Below, one piece after another: positions 34,165 to 42,540 of a stretch of 44,597 nt of DNA. The notes under the pieces were generated by a model. It did no database searches, had not been told where the DNA came from, and was given only the letters and a program-made list of their open reading frames with translations. The position numbers and the translations under genes are program-made. Source of the stretch: Bacteroidota bacterium (GTDB taxonomy: Bacteria > Bacteroidota > Bacteroidia > NS11-12g > UBA9320); NCBI GenBank assembly GCA_018700895.1, contig JABIUV010000049.1:1-44597 (forward strand), read 5' to 3'. Every line of letters starts with the position of its first letter. The first letter of the stretch is position 1.

Positions 34165-35619
34165 ATGAAAAAAATAGTTTTATTACTAATGGCCGTATGT
34201 TCTATGGGCCAAGTAGCATTAGCCTTTTGCGGGTTTTATGTTGCCAAAGCAGGAGCAGATTTATACAACAACAAGAGCGAGGTGATACTGGTAAGAGATG
34301 GTAACAAAACAACCATCACCATGAGCAATGATTTCAAAGGGGACGTGAAAGACTTTGCCATGGTAGTACCCGTACCCAATGTGCTGGCTCGTGAAGATAT
34401 CCGAATAGCAGACCGCTCTGTATTTAGTATGCTAGACGCTTACTCAGCTCCACGACTAGTGGAGTACTACGACCAAAACCCGTGTGAGCCTGTGTATGAG
34501 GTGGAAGAAGACATGATGCTAGAAAATATAGCCGTGGCCGAAAGCACCATGAGTAGGGTACTCAGAGATAAAGTAAAATATCGAGTGACCATAGAGGCTC
34601 AATATAAGGTAGCGGAGTATGACATCGTGCTGCTAAGTGCCAAAAAATCGGGTGGGCTGAAACAATGGCTCCTAGACAACGGATATAGTATACCAGCCAA
34701 GGCAGAGCAGGTATTAGAACCGTATATTAAAAGTGGATTGAAATTTTTTGTAGTAAAAGTAGACCTAAATAAGTATAACCCAACGGCCAATGGTGGTTTC
34801 CTCAGACCGCTCCAAATCACCGTAAAGTCAGATAAATTTATGCTTCCCATACGCTTAGGAATGGCAAATAGTAAAGGAGAGCAAGATATGATTGTATATG
34901 CATTTTCCAAAACAGGAAGGGTAGAGTGCAGTAACTACCGTACGGTTCAAATGCCAACGAATAAAAAAGTTCCAACCTTCGTGAAACCAAATTTTGCTAA
35001 TTTTTATACCGATGTATTCAGAAATCAGCATAGCCAACAAGGAAGAAATGCCGTGTTTTTGGAGTATGCGTGGAACGTAACTCCTACGTGGAGTGGCGTG
35101 AAGTGTGACCCCTGCGTTGGCAATCCGCCTTATGCCCGTGAGTTTTTGATGGCGGGTGTACCGTGGGCCAATGCCAATGGAACGACCACTTACTTCACAC
35201 GTATGCATGTGCGTTATACGTTAGATAAGTTTCCAGAAGATTTGTTTTTCATAGAAACACCCAATAAAGAGCACTATCAGGCAAGATACGTTATCACGCA
35301 CCCCGCGTATGGCGATTTGTCCTGTGCCGAAGGCAAACGATATGTGCAGCGACTAAAGCTTCGCAGACAACAAGAACTGCGTTTGCTGGCTACGCTATCA
35401 CAGTGGGATACTAAGGAGTTTTATGACTACGTGGCCAATGGTACAGACAAGGTGAGAATAGAAGAAGAGAGCGACCAAAATGAGTTGTTTGTAGTAGGTG
35501 GTGGCAATGGCAGCGAGGGCGGCCCACCAAGGGCGTTGTTTTTTGGATTTGCAGGCTTATTAATATTATACGCAGCAAGGAGGGTTTATAGTTTAGCTGA
35601 TTCATTTACTTTTAGTTAG
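34165..35619 (+). CDS. DUF2330 exported protein with C-terminal membrane anchor
   Basis: A 484-residue protein. Residues 1-21 are a signal peptide; mature sequence begins CGFYVAKA, the hallmark of DUF2330, continuing into VILVRDGNKTTITMSNDFKGD and FAMVVPVPNVL near 65-75. A Cys-containing middle (CDPCVGNPP near 318) and a glycine-rich linker lead to one membrane segment near the end (ALFFGFAGLLILYAARR), so it is probably periplasmic and anchored. Its function is not known. Pairing with the RnfD-like gene suggests a joint system. Confidence 0.82.
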   Translation: MKKIVLLLMAVCSMGQVALAFCGFYVAKAGADLYNNKSEVILVRDGNKTTITMSNDFKGDVKDFAMVVPVPNVLAREDIRIADRSVFSMLDAYSAPRLVEYYDQNPCEPVYEVEEDMMLENIAVAESTMSRVLRDKVKYRVTIEAQYKVAEYDIVLLSAKKSGGLKQWLLDNGYSIPAKAEQVLEPYIKSGLKFFVVKVDLNKYNPTANGGFLRPLQITVKSDKFMLPIRLGMANSKGEQDMIVYAFSKTGRVECSNYRTVQMPTNKKVPTFVKPNFANFYTDVFRNQHSQQGRNAVFLEYAWNVTPTWSGVKCDPCVGNPPYAREFLMAGVPWANANGTTTYFTRMHVRYTLDKFPEDLFFIETPNKEHYQARYVITHPAYGDLSCAEGKRYVQRLKLRRQQELRLLATLSQWDTKEFYDYVANGTDKVRIEEESDQNELFVVGGGNGSEGGPPRALFFGFAGLLILYAARRVYSLADSFTFS

Positions 35620-35651
35620 CTACAGGATTTTTTATTATAAATTTTTTTTCT

Positions 35652-35721
35652 AAGATGAGTGCTTATTCTTTCAAAGCATTTAGAATAAAATAGATTCAAT
35701 TTTCAAGTAACAACTCATCTT
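35652..35721. repeat. Nested inverted repeats in the gap before the small membrane protein
   Basis: AAGATGAGT at 35652-35660 pairs with ACTCATCTT at 35713-35721; inside, TTATTCT at 35663-35669 pairs with AGAATAA at 35682-35688. No T run follows. It may be a structured leader or the end of the DUF2330 transcript. Confidence 0.35.
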
Positions 35722-35804
35722 CATTATCAACCTGTTTGGTCTTTTTTTATGCTTTCTTTGCCGTCGTGCAAGCAACGCTTAGATTTTACAAATTTGGAGG
35801 TTTT

Positions 35805-36242
35805 ATGCTCACCTTTATTACCGCATTTATGGCGGTGAGTAACTATAGTTCATACAGCAATCCGAGTGAGGTGGCACAGTTACAAGAGTCTATTTCTGTT
35901 GCCATCCAAGAGCAAGAAAAAAGCTTTGGAACCGAGGAGACCACAGATGTATACGTGGGATTTAAAGAGAATCTTACGACCTACCTTACCGAGCTCCGTT
36001 ATGCCAAAAGTTCGTTATTGAAGATAATAGGGAGCTTCATCGCCTTAATAGGAAGCGTATTTATCCGACGCAAACAAAAAATCGGGATTCACCTCTTTTT
36101 AGGAGGAATGCTATTTGGGATATTAGGTACGTTTTATTATCATAGTTTAGGTGTAAGTGGATGGTCCCTAGCTACTTGGCCTATACTCTTCACCGCTGTG
36201 GTAGGCTTTTTCGTTTACCGTAAACGTGAGGTATTTACGTAG
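35805..36242 (+). CDS. Small membrane protein of unknown family
   Basis: I do not recognise the family. From the ATG at 35805 it has 145 residues: an N-terminal hydrophobic segment, a polar stretch (about 20-65) with EVAQLQESISVAIQEQEKSF that could form a coiled coil, and three hydrophobic segments to the end (LLKIIGSFIALIGSVFI, IHLFLGGMLFGILGTFYY, and WPILFTAVVGFFVY). A GGAGG at 35796-35800 supports this start; an alternative TTG at 35736 would add 23 mostly hydrophobic residues. It ends 4 bases before the radical SAM gene, so cotranscription is likely. Confidence 0.6.
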   Translation: MLTFITAFMAVSNYSSYSNPSEVAQLQESISVAIQEQEKSFGTEETTDVYVGFKENLTTYLTELRYAKSSLLKIIGSFIALIGSVFIRRKQKIGIHLFLGGMLFGILGTFYYHSLGVSGWSLATWPILFTAVVGFFVYRKREVFT

Positions 36243-36246
36243 TGCC

Positions 36247-37272
36247 ATGGTAAGCAAAGCACAACTCATAGACGGATTGGTATACCTCAAGACCTTAGGG
36301 CCCAGACGCTTGTGGAACGCTCTTAAGATTTTCACGTCTTATCATCTGAGTAAAATGACCAAGCGTAATTATCATCGAGGATATCCCATTTCTATATCGC
36401 TAGAACCTACTACGAGTTGCAACTTACGTTGTCCGGAGTGCCTCAGTGGATTAAGAGCATTTAGCCGGCCCATTGGTATGTTGGAGCCAGAGCTTAATAA
36501 GTCTATTATCGACCAACTACACAAGGAGCTCACGTATATCACCTATTATTTTCAAGGCGAGCCTTATCTGAACAAGGATTTTACCCAGATGGTGGGCTAT
36601 GCGAGTAAGCATAATATATATACGGCTACGAGTACCAACGCCCATTACCTCACAGATGACAACTGTAAAAAGACCATAGGCAGTGGACTAAGTCGACTCA
36701 TAATCTCCATAGACGGAGTGAAACAAGAGAGCTATGGTAAGTATAGAATAGGAGGGAAACTAGATAAGGTAATAGAAGGCACCAAAAATATGGTACGCTG
36801 GAAAAAGGCATTGGGTAGCAAGACACCCTTCATCATTTGGCAATTTATTGTATTTGGTCATAATGAAGGGGAGATAGAAGAAATACGAGAGCTAGCCAAA
36901 GAGGTAGGGGTAGACCACTTGGCCCTGAAAACTGCCCAAATCTATAATTTTGAGGGAGGGAGCGACCTCTTACCCCAAAGTCCCAAGTATGCGAGATACG
37001 AAAAAGATGGATTGAGATATAAGATTAAAAACGGATTACTGAGCCACTGTTGGCGTATGTGGCAAGGCTGTGTGGTGACTTGGGATGGCAAGGTTGTACC
37101 ATGCTGTTTTGACAAAGATGCCACTTATAGATTAGGTCAGCTTGAAAATATGACATTTCATAAAATTTGGGGAGGAGCGGAGTATAATCGCTTTAGAAGA
37201 CTAATACTTAAGAGCCGCAGTAATATAGATATCTGTAAAAACTGTAGCGAGGGCACCCAAGTTTGGAGTTAA
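36247..37272 (+). CDS. Radical SAM/SPASM domain protein
   Basis: A 341-residue iron-sulfur enzyme. The radical SAM cluster motif C-x3-C-x2-C is CNLRCPEC near residues 54-61, and a C-terminal SPASM domain (about 250-341) holds extra cysteines: CWRMWQGC, VPCCFDKD and ICKNCSEG. SPASM enzymes often modify peptides, but many act on other substrates, and no precursor peptide gene is visible nearby. The start at 36247 is preferred over a GTG at 36226, which overlaps the upstream gene. Confidence 0.85.
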   Translation: MVSKAQLIDGLVYLKTLGPRRLWNALKIFTSYHLSKMTKRNYHRGYPISISLEPTTSCNLRCPECLSGLRAFSRPIGMLEPELNKSIIDQLHKELTYITYYFQGEPYLNKDFTQMVGYASKHNIYTATSTNAHYLTDDNCKKTIGSGLSRLIISIDGVKQESYGKYRIGGKLDKVIEGTKNMVRWKKALGSKTPFIIWQFIVFGHNEGEIEEIRELAKEVGVDHLALKTAQIYNFEGGSDLLPQSPKYARYEKDGLRYKIKNGLLSHCWRMWQGCVVTWDGKVVPCCFDKDATYRLGQLENMTFHKIWGGAEYNRFRRLILKSRSNIDICKNCSEGTQVWS

Positions 37273-37353
37273 AGGCTAAAAAATATTTTTAAGATTTGTC
37301 AATTTAGTGTAATATTGCTTACTCAAATACCATAATAACCAATCAATACAATT

Positions 37354-38856
37354 ATGAATAGAAAAATACAAACATTAATTTTATCGCTATTTATTTTTAG
37401 TGCTACCTCATTTGCTCAGTCTTATGATAAGAAGTTTGGCATAGAGATAAATGGCGGACTAAAAGAATACCATGGTGACTTAGGTTCAGCATTATATTTC
37501 AAAAATAGTCCTGACTATCAAGGTATTGGCGGTGCATTTGGCATTTATCTGAACCCATCCTTTGATGCTAATCTTTATGGATCAACAGGAGATGTAGGAT
37601 TTTATAAAATGGAATATAATGAGCGTCTTGCAGAGACCGTGAGAGTTGGTTTCCGCTCTAGAGTATTGCAAGGAATGTTAGGTGTCACTTATAAATTTGC
37701 AAACGGGTACTTACTAGCCGAAGATGCACGATTTAAGCCTTTCCTTAGAGCTGGTTGGGGTGTAACACAGTCTATCTCTAAATTTACAGAGTATAGCGTT
37801 TTGCCAGACTACTCTCAAAACAGAACGTGGATATCATCAGCATGGAATGCAGGTGGTGGATTCAAGTTTGGTTTGACAGATGCTTTAGATCTCGTAGTTA
37901 GTGAGCAATTAAACTATACGTTTGATGATAACTTTGACGCTGCACCTTGGTCCATAGCAGGAGCTAGACTTAATGTAGCCCAAGAAGGTAATAAGCCATT
38001 ACACGATATGTTCTTATACCACTCTATTGGTTTTGCTTATAACTTTGGTAGCAACGGAGCTTCATACAAAATTAAAGATTCTGATGATGATGGTATTTCT
38101 GATGACTTTGATGTATGTCCAAACACTCCAGAAGGATATGAAGTAGATACTGCAGGTTGCCCATTGGATAATGACAAAGATGGCATAGTGAATGAGGAAG
38201 ATAAATGTCCAAATGTGAAAGGTGTAGCTGCTTTTGATGGTTGTCCAGATTCAGACGGAGACGGTATAGCAGATGCTGAAGATAAATGTCCAGATGTACC
38301 AGGTTTAGCTGCATTTGCAGGTTGTCCAGATTCAGACAAAGATGGTATACAAGACAGTGAAGATAAGTGCCCACTTAAATCAGGTAGTAAAGAAGGAGAA
38401 GGTTGCCCAGACAGTGATGGTGACGGTGTGTATGATCACAAAGATGTGTGTCCTGCAAATCCTGGTGCTGCAACTAACAAGGGTTGTCCAGAAATAAAGG
38501 AAGAAGTAAAAGAGCAAATAGCATTAGCTGCTAAAGGTATTTATTTTGAGAGTGGTAGGGATATGATAAAAGCGGAGTCTTTTGCTAGCCTTGATCAACT
38601 TTCTAAAATACTACAAGAGTATGATAAAGCTAAAGTTACGATAGAAGGTCATACAGATAGCCAAGGTGAAGCGGATGCTAACCAAGCTTTATCACAAAAA
38701 AGAGCAGATGCTGTAAAACGTTATCTAACATCTCACGGTATATCTGCAGCTAGAATGACGGCTATAGGTTATGGGCAGTCACAACCTCTAGTAGACAACA
38801 GTACTGCTGCTGGTAGAGCACTCAACCGTAGAGTAGATTTCAAACTAGTATACTAG
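37354..38856 (+). CDS. OmpA-family outer membrane protein with TSP3 repeats
   Basis: A 500-residue outer membrane protein: signal peptide 1-21 (ending SFAQ), a beta-barrel (about 25-235, alternating pattern, ending LYHSIGFAYNFG), five thrombospondin type 3 calcium repeats (about 242-385; DSDGDG...DKCP units), and an OmpA peptidoglycan-binding domain (about 392-500) with the GHTDSQGE motif and closing ALNRRVDFKLVY. It links the outer membrane to the cell wall. It is closed by a strong terminator. Confidence 0.92.
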   Translation: MNRKIQTLILSLFIFSATSFAQSYDKKFGIEINGGLKEYHGDLGSALYFKNSPDYQGIGGAFGIYLNPSFDANLYGSTGDVGFYKMEYNERLAETVRVGFRSRVLQGMLGVTYKFANGYLLAEDARFKPFLRAGWGVTQSISKFTEYSVLPDYSQNRTWISSAWNAGGGFKFGLTDALDLVVSEQLNYTFDDNFDAAPWSIAGARLNVAQEGNKPLHDMFLYHSIGFAYNFGSNGASYKIKDSDDDGISDDFDVCPNTPEGYEVDTAGCPLDNDKDGIVNEEDKCPNVKGVAAFDGCPDSDGDGIADAEDKCPDVPGLAAFAGCPDSDKDGIQDSEDKCPLKSGSKEGEGCPDSDGDGVYDHKDVCPANPGAATNKGCPEIKEEVKEQIALAAKGIYFESGRDMIKAESFASLDQLSKILQEYDKAKVTIEGHTDSQGEADANQALSQKRADAVKRYLTSHGISAARMTAIGYGQSQPLVDNSTAAGRALNRRVDFKLVY

Positions 38857-38889
38857 AATATACCAAAAACTAAAGCTAAGTATATGATT

Positions 38890-38917
38890 AAGGGGAGCAT
38901 TTTGCTCCCCTTTTTTT
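38890..38917 (+). terminator. Terminator of the OmpA/TSP3 gene
   Basis: AGGGGAGCA at 38891-38899 pairs with TGCTCCCCT at 38903-38911 around three T, followed by seven T. Confidence 0.88.
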
Positions 38918-38979
38918 ATTTTTAATATTATGAGCATAGAAATATTAAAGATCATATTGTTAGGCTTGAGGCTTAGCTT

Positions 38980-39378
38980 GGCAGTAGGCTTATCAGTATC
39001 ATCGTCATAACCGATACTTGCACCACTTCCACATTGTGTAGCACACCCATCAAAATGGATAGACAAGGCCAGGTCAACGACACTATATTTCCTTCTGTTT
39101 GCATTACTTCGTATGACTGTAATACCCGCTTCTTGTAGTATTCGCGTAGCCTCATCTGCCACAATGGGTGTCCATTCTATGTCTTCACAGTAGGGCCCCG
39201 CCGTACTTGTAGCTCCACGTGTTCTTCCTTAGTGTCTAGCTTGTATGTATATCTGTACTCGTTCGTACTTTTGTATGCCGCCTAGTCCTATGTAATAGTG
39301 TTTTTGGAAATAACTATAGCCGAGCAGTCCAGCACCCACTAAGGTCATTGCTACTATAAGTTTCAATAAGTTTTTCAT
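38980..39378 (-). pseudogene. Decayed N-acetylmuramoyl-L-alanine amidase
   Basis: From the ATG at 39378 the frame gives a signal-anchor (KNLLKLIVAMTLVGAGLLGY), then YIQARH and a TAA at 39231-39229. The same frame continues after the stop with GRTRGATSTAGPYCEDIEW, ADEATRILQEAGITVIRSNA and DLALSIHFDGC, which together are the Amidase_3 fold including its Glu and second His. The stop falls directly after the first zinc-type His (usual context QAGH-x-G), and Arg replaces the Gly before it. Homology ends near 38980 (DKPTA), so the C-terminal part is also gone. Two inactivating changes make a sequencing error less likely. Confidence 0.75.
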
Positions 39379-39455
39379 CAGAAAAGGTATTATTGATGCA
39401 AAACGTGTATTCCAAAAACTATGTTGCACGCAACGTAGTTTTAGTATTATAAAAA

Positions 39456-39463
39456 TAGATTTG
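39456..39463 (+). promoter_or_regulatory. -7 promoter element before the DUF6787-mrp-nfu operon
   Basis: TAGATTTG is an exact TAnnTTTG match 13 bases before the DUF6787 ATG. No clear -33 TTG at the standard distance. Confidence 0.45.
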
Positions 39464-39476
39464 CAAGTATCATATC

Positions 39477-39797
39477 ATGAGATCCATCTGGGAGAAATTA
39501 AAAACAAAATGGAATGTCAATTCGGATAGGAGAATGGCGTGGATATTTGTAATTTTTGCCATTACAGGCAGCACAGTTACTTTCGTTAGACGGCCTTTCA
39601 CGAAGTTGGTTTTCGATAAAATCACCTATGGTGAGTTATATTGGTACGAACTTATTGTCACCATCGTTGCAGTATACTTCATTTATCAGTTTTTACTGTT
39701 TGGTGTAGGTACTCTGCTTGGCGAGTACAAGTTTTTCAGGTGGTTCATCCTCAAAATGAACAAACGAATATTTCCTTTCTTAAAAAACGTAGAATGA
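39477..39797 (+). CDS. DUF6787-like small membrane protein
   Basis: A 106-residue protein with two membrane segments (MAWIFVIFAITGSTVTFV near 20-37 and LIVTIVAVYFIYQFLLFGVGTLLG near 59-82). FAITGSTVTFVRRP and the closing FFRWFILKMNKRI fit the Bacteroidota DUF6787 family as I know it. The role is unknown. Its TGA overlaps the mrp ATG (ATGA), so it is translationally coupled to an iron-sulfur cluster loading ATPase. Confidence 0.72.
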   Translation: MRSIWEKLKTKWNVNSDRRMAWIFVIFAITGSTVTFVRRPFTKLVFDKITYGELYWYELIVTIVAVYFIYQFLLFGVGTLLGEYKFFRWFILKMNKRIFPFLKNVE

Positions 39798-40801
39798 CAC
39801 ACGAAGCAGTTTTAAAAGCGTTGAGCTATGTGGACGATCCAGACTTGAACAAAGATTTGGTGTCGCTCAATATGATACAGCAATTGGTTATAGAGGATAA
39901 TGTCATTTCATTTGACCTTGTACTTACCACACCGGCTTGCCCTATGAAGGATAGCATAGCCAACGCCTGCAGAGTAGCCATTAGTACGATGGTAAGTGAC
40001 ACTGCAGAGGTGGAAATCAAGATTACCTCAAACGTGCAGGTAAGCAGAGAAAATAATACCGTACTCAGTGGTATAAAAAATATTGTAGCCGTAGCTTCTG
40101 GCAAAGGTGGAGTTGGAAAAAGCACAGTGGCTATTAACCTAGCAAAAACATTAAGTAAAGCGGGAGCCAAAGTAGGCCTGCTAGATGCAGACATACATGG
40201 TCCCTCTGTCCCTACATTACTGGGCACACAAAACGATAAACCTGTTATGGATGGCAATCTGATGGTTCCTATAGAAGTAGATGGTTTAAAAACAATGAGT
40301 ATAGGCTACCTCGTAGAGGGTAAGCAGGCTTTAGTATGGCGTGGTCCAATGTTGAGTAAGGCCATCAGTCAATTTTGTACCGATGTGAAATGGGGAGAGC
40401 TGGATTATCTCTTCGTGGATTTACCCCCAGGTACAGGCGATGCCCATCTCAGTATAATGCAGCATATACCACTGAGCGGAGTAGTAATAGTAACCACACC
40501 AGAAGACGTAGCTGTAGCAGATACGCGTAAGGCAATAGACATGTTTACCAATCCGCATCTAAAGCAAGAGATACTTGGGGTGGTAGAGAATATGAGTTAT
40601 TTTCAACCTGAAGAAGATGGACAGAAGTATTTTTTATTTGGCAAAAATGGCGGGGAGGCACTATGCAAAGAATGGAACCTCGACCTATTGGGTAAGATAC
40701 CTATAAAAGAAGATAAAAGTAGCCGGAGTTTATATAGTAGCTATGTGCCAGTGGTAGGTAAAATAGTTCAAAAACTAAGTGTAATTGCTGCCAATAGATA
40801 A
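39794..40801 (+). CDS. mrp: Mrp/ApbC family iron-sulfur cluster carrier ATPase
   Basis: A 335-residue protein: MIP18/DUF59 domain at about 3-80 (VDDPDLNKDLVSLNMI), then a ParA/MinD ATPase with the deviant Walker A SGKGGVGKST at 102-111 and VDLPPGTGDAHLS near 215. The family carries and transfers 4Fe-4S clusters. The C-terminal C-x2-C that bridges the cluster in many Mrp/Nbp35 proteins is not present after ENMSYF (QPEEDG instead). The frame is open upstream to 39641, but that part overlaps DUF6787; the ATG at 39794 is the true start. A small Nfu gene follows after 26 bases. Confidence 0.92.
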   Translation: MTHEAVLKALSYVDDPDLNKDLVSLNMIQQLVIEDNVISFDLVLTTPACPMKDSIANACRVAISTMVSDTAEVEIKITSNVQVSRENNTVLSGIKNIVAVASGKGGVGKSTVAINLAKTLSKAGAKVGLLDADIHGPSVPTLLGTQNDKPVMDGNLMVPIEVDGLKTMSIGYLVEGKQALVWRGPMLSKAISQFCTDVKWGELDYLFVDLPPGTGDAHLSIMQHIPLSGVVIVTTPEDVAVADTRKAIDMFTNPHLKQEILGVVENMSYFQPEEDGQKYFLFGKNGGEALCKEWNLDLLGKIPIKEDKSSRSLYSSYVPVVGKIVQKLSVIAANR

Positions 40802-40827
40802 AAAGCGGTAAATTTGAAATTCAAATA

Positions 40828-41058
40828 ATGACAGTAGCAGAGGTTAAAATTGAAGAAGCTTTAGAAAGTATACGTCCATTCTTGCAAAAAGATGGAGGTG
40901 ATGTAGAGCTTATATCTTATGAGAATAAGGTAGTGAAATTACGGTTGCTCGGGGCGTGCAGTACGTGTAGTATTAGTCACCTCACTATGAAAGCTGGTGT
41001 AGAAGAAAGCATTAAGCATATGCTGCCAGAGGTAGAGTCCGTATTGGCAGTAGAGTAG
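40828..41058 (+). CDS. Nfu-type iron-sulfur scaffold, C-terminal domain only
   Basis: A 76-residue stand-alone NifU C-terminal domain: RPFLQKDGGDVELI at 16-29 and the cluster ligands C44-x2-C47 in GACSTCSIS. It follows mrp directly, suggesting that the two form a cluster transfer route, and complements the two-domain Nfu at 4261. Confidence 0.93.
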   Translation: MTVAEVKIEEALESIRPFLQKDGGDVELISYENKVVKLRLLGACSTCSISHLTMKAGVEESIKHMLPEVESVLAVE

Positions 41059-41075
41059 CGTACGTCTTCGTTCTG

Positions 41076-41933
41076 ATGCAACGATTACGTGGTCCAATAG
41101 CTATAATTCACTTTATAAATACGTATAGCATTCTAGTAGCCGTAGGCTCTTATAGTTGTTTCATTTTTTTTTCCAGAGCGTTTGCCGTCGAGTCTAACTA
41201 TTGGGTAGCATTAGGGCTAGCATTGGGCGTATGGTTTATTTACACACTAGACCACCTTATAGATGGCATACAGTTAAAAGACAGGGCCAAATCCTTAAGA
41301 CACAAGGTGCATTATGATTATAAACTAAGGCTCATCTATCTACTCATCTTGGTAGGAATGTTCCTCATTATGTTAGCATTCAAAATTCCAGAAATATATT
41401 TCCAATTGATAGCCCTGCTACTTGGGTTAACTGCGTTTCATTTTATAGTAAACTATGTGGTTTCTACTCGCATAAAAAGACGTATTTTCTTGAAAGAAAT
41501 ATTTATCGCTTTAGTCGTGGCTATAGGATTTTGTATTACACCAATAGTTCCGCTAGGTATGGCAGGTATATCCCCGCAGCTACTTATTCATTTTGGCTGC
41601 ATATTCTGTATCAATGTAGCCAATTTGTTTCTCTTCTCGATGTATGACAAAGAGGTAGATAGTCTGAGTGATGTATTGTCCGTAGCACAACTTACTTCAA
41701 CCCGCAACCTAAAAATTATTGCCGGTATTGCCATCATTGGTTCTGCTCTATTAAGTTTAATCGGTTTTTATAGGTATGATACATCGGTATTTATCACCCT
41801 GACTTTTGTGGTTATGCAAAGCACCTTGTTATTCATACTAAGGCATCAAAAATATTTTGCTAAGGAAGACCGCTATCGTTTTTTTGGCGACCTTATCTAC
41901 GTTTACCCGCTTGCTGTGACGCCATTCCTTTGA
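41076..41933 (+). CDS. UbiA-like membrane protein, probable prenyltransferase relative
   Basis: A 285-residue protein with about eight hydrophobic segments. Two Asp-rich sites sit in the positions typical of UbiA prenyltransferases: D59-x3-D63 with D69 (YTLDHLIDGIQLKD) and D-x3-D near 193-197 (SMYDKEVDSLSD). The first motif lacks the NDxxD asparagine of active family members, so the substrate and even activity are open. It starts 18 bases after nfu and its end overlaps the convergent tdk gene by 41 bases. Confidence 0.6.
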   Translation: MQRLRGPIAIIHFINTYSILVAVGSYSCFIFFSRAFAVESNYWVALGLALGVWFIYTLDHLIDGIQLKDRAKSLRHKVHYDYKLRLIYLLILVGMFLIMLAFKIPEIYFQLIALLLGLTAFHFIVNYVVSTRIKRRIFLKEIFIALVVAIGFCITPIVPLGMAGISPQLLIHFGCIFCINVANLFLFSMYDKEVDSLSDVLSVAQLTSTRNLKIIAGIAIIGSALLSLIGFYRYDTSVFITLTFVVMQSTLLFILRHQKYFAKEDRYRFFGDLIYVYPLAVTPFL

Positions 41934-42480
41934 TATAGCAACTCCTGCATCGCGGTTCATATTGGTCACTTTCACCTAGTTGTACTTGTCCGCCACTTTT
42001 GGTAAATCGGTAAGAGTATTGAGCTACGTCGCCACATTGCATGCATATTGCGTGTACCTTGGTAACATATTCTGCCTTAGCCATAAGCTGGGGCATTACA
42101 CCAAAGGGCTTCGCGAGATAATCCATATCCAAGCCAGCTATAATTATACGTTTACCTTTATTGGCTAACTTATCGCATATAGTGGGAAGTTCAGCATCAA
42201 AAAATTGAGCCTCATCTATACCCACCACGTCTATATCGTCTACCCAGCGAAGTATTTCACTAGATTGATCCACTGGAAAAGAGTCTATAAAGTTGGAGTC
42301 GTGTGATACTACCTTCACTTTATCATAACGAGTTTCCATCTTGGGTTTGAATATACGTACGTTCAAGTTGGCTATTTTGGCTCGCTTTACCCGGCGTATA
42401 AGTTCTTCGGTTTTGCCAGAAAACATAGAGCCGCACACTACTTCTATCCAGCCTTTGTTATTTTTCGGTTCTATGAACAT
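41893..42480 (-). CDS. tdk: Thymidine kinase, type II
   Basis: A 195-residue enzyme phosphorylating thymidine in the salvage route. Walker A GSMFSGKT lies at 17-24, the Walker B-like VVGIDEAQFFD near 87-97, and a zinc-binding C-x2-C pair at CMQCGD and CRSCYIKG near 150 and 182. The lasso and dimer parts are complete. It is convergent with the UbiA-like gene. Confidence 0.95.
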   Translation of the reverse strand: MFIEPKNNKGWIEVVCGSMFSGKTEELIRRVKRAKIANLNVRIFKPKMETRYDKVKVVSHDSNFIDSFPVDQSSEILRWVDDIDVVGIDEAQFFDAELPTICDKLANKGKRIIIAGLDMDYLAKPFGVMPQLMAKAEYVTKVHAICMQCGDVAQYSYRFTKSGGQVQLGESDQYEPRCRSCYIKGMASQQAGKRR

Positions 42481-42540
42481 TTTAAGTGTTGATAATGGAT
42501 GCCGAAAGTAATATTAAATGATTTTATTCGTACCATTATT

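Noticed and set aside
38037-38374. Minus-strand frames with regular repeats opposite the OmpA gene.
   Set aside because: They mirror the TSP3 calcium repeats of the plus-strand gene in antisense and have no start context or family.
39641-39793. Upstream extension of the mrp frame.
   Set aside because: It overlaps the DUF6787 gene out of frame and has no MIP18 similarity; the ATG at 39794 overlaps the upstream stop in the normal coupled way.
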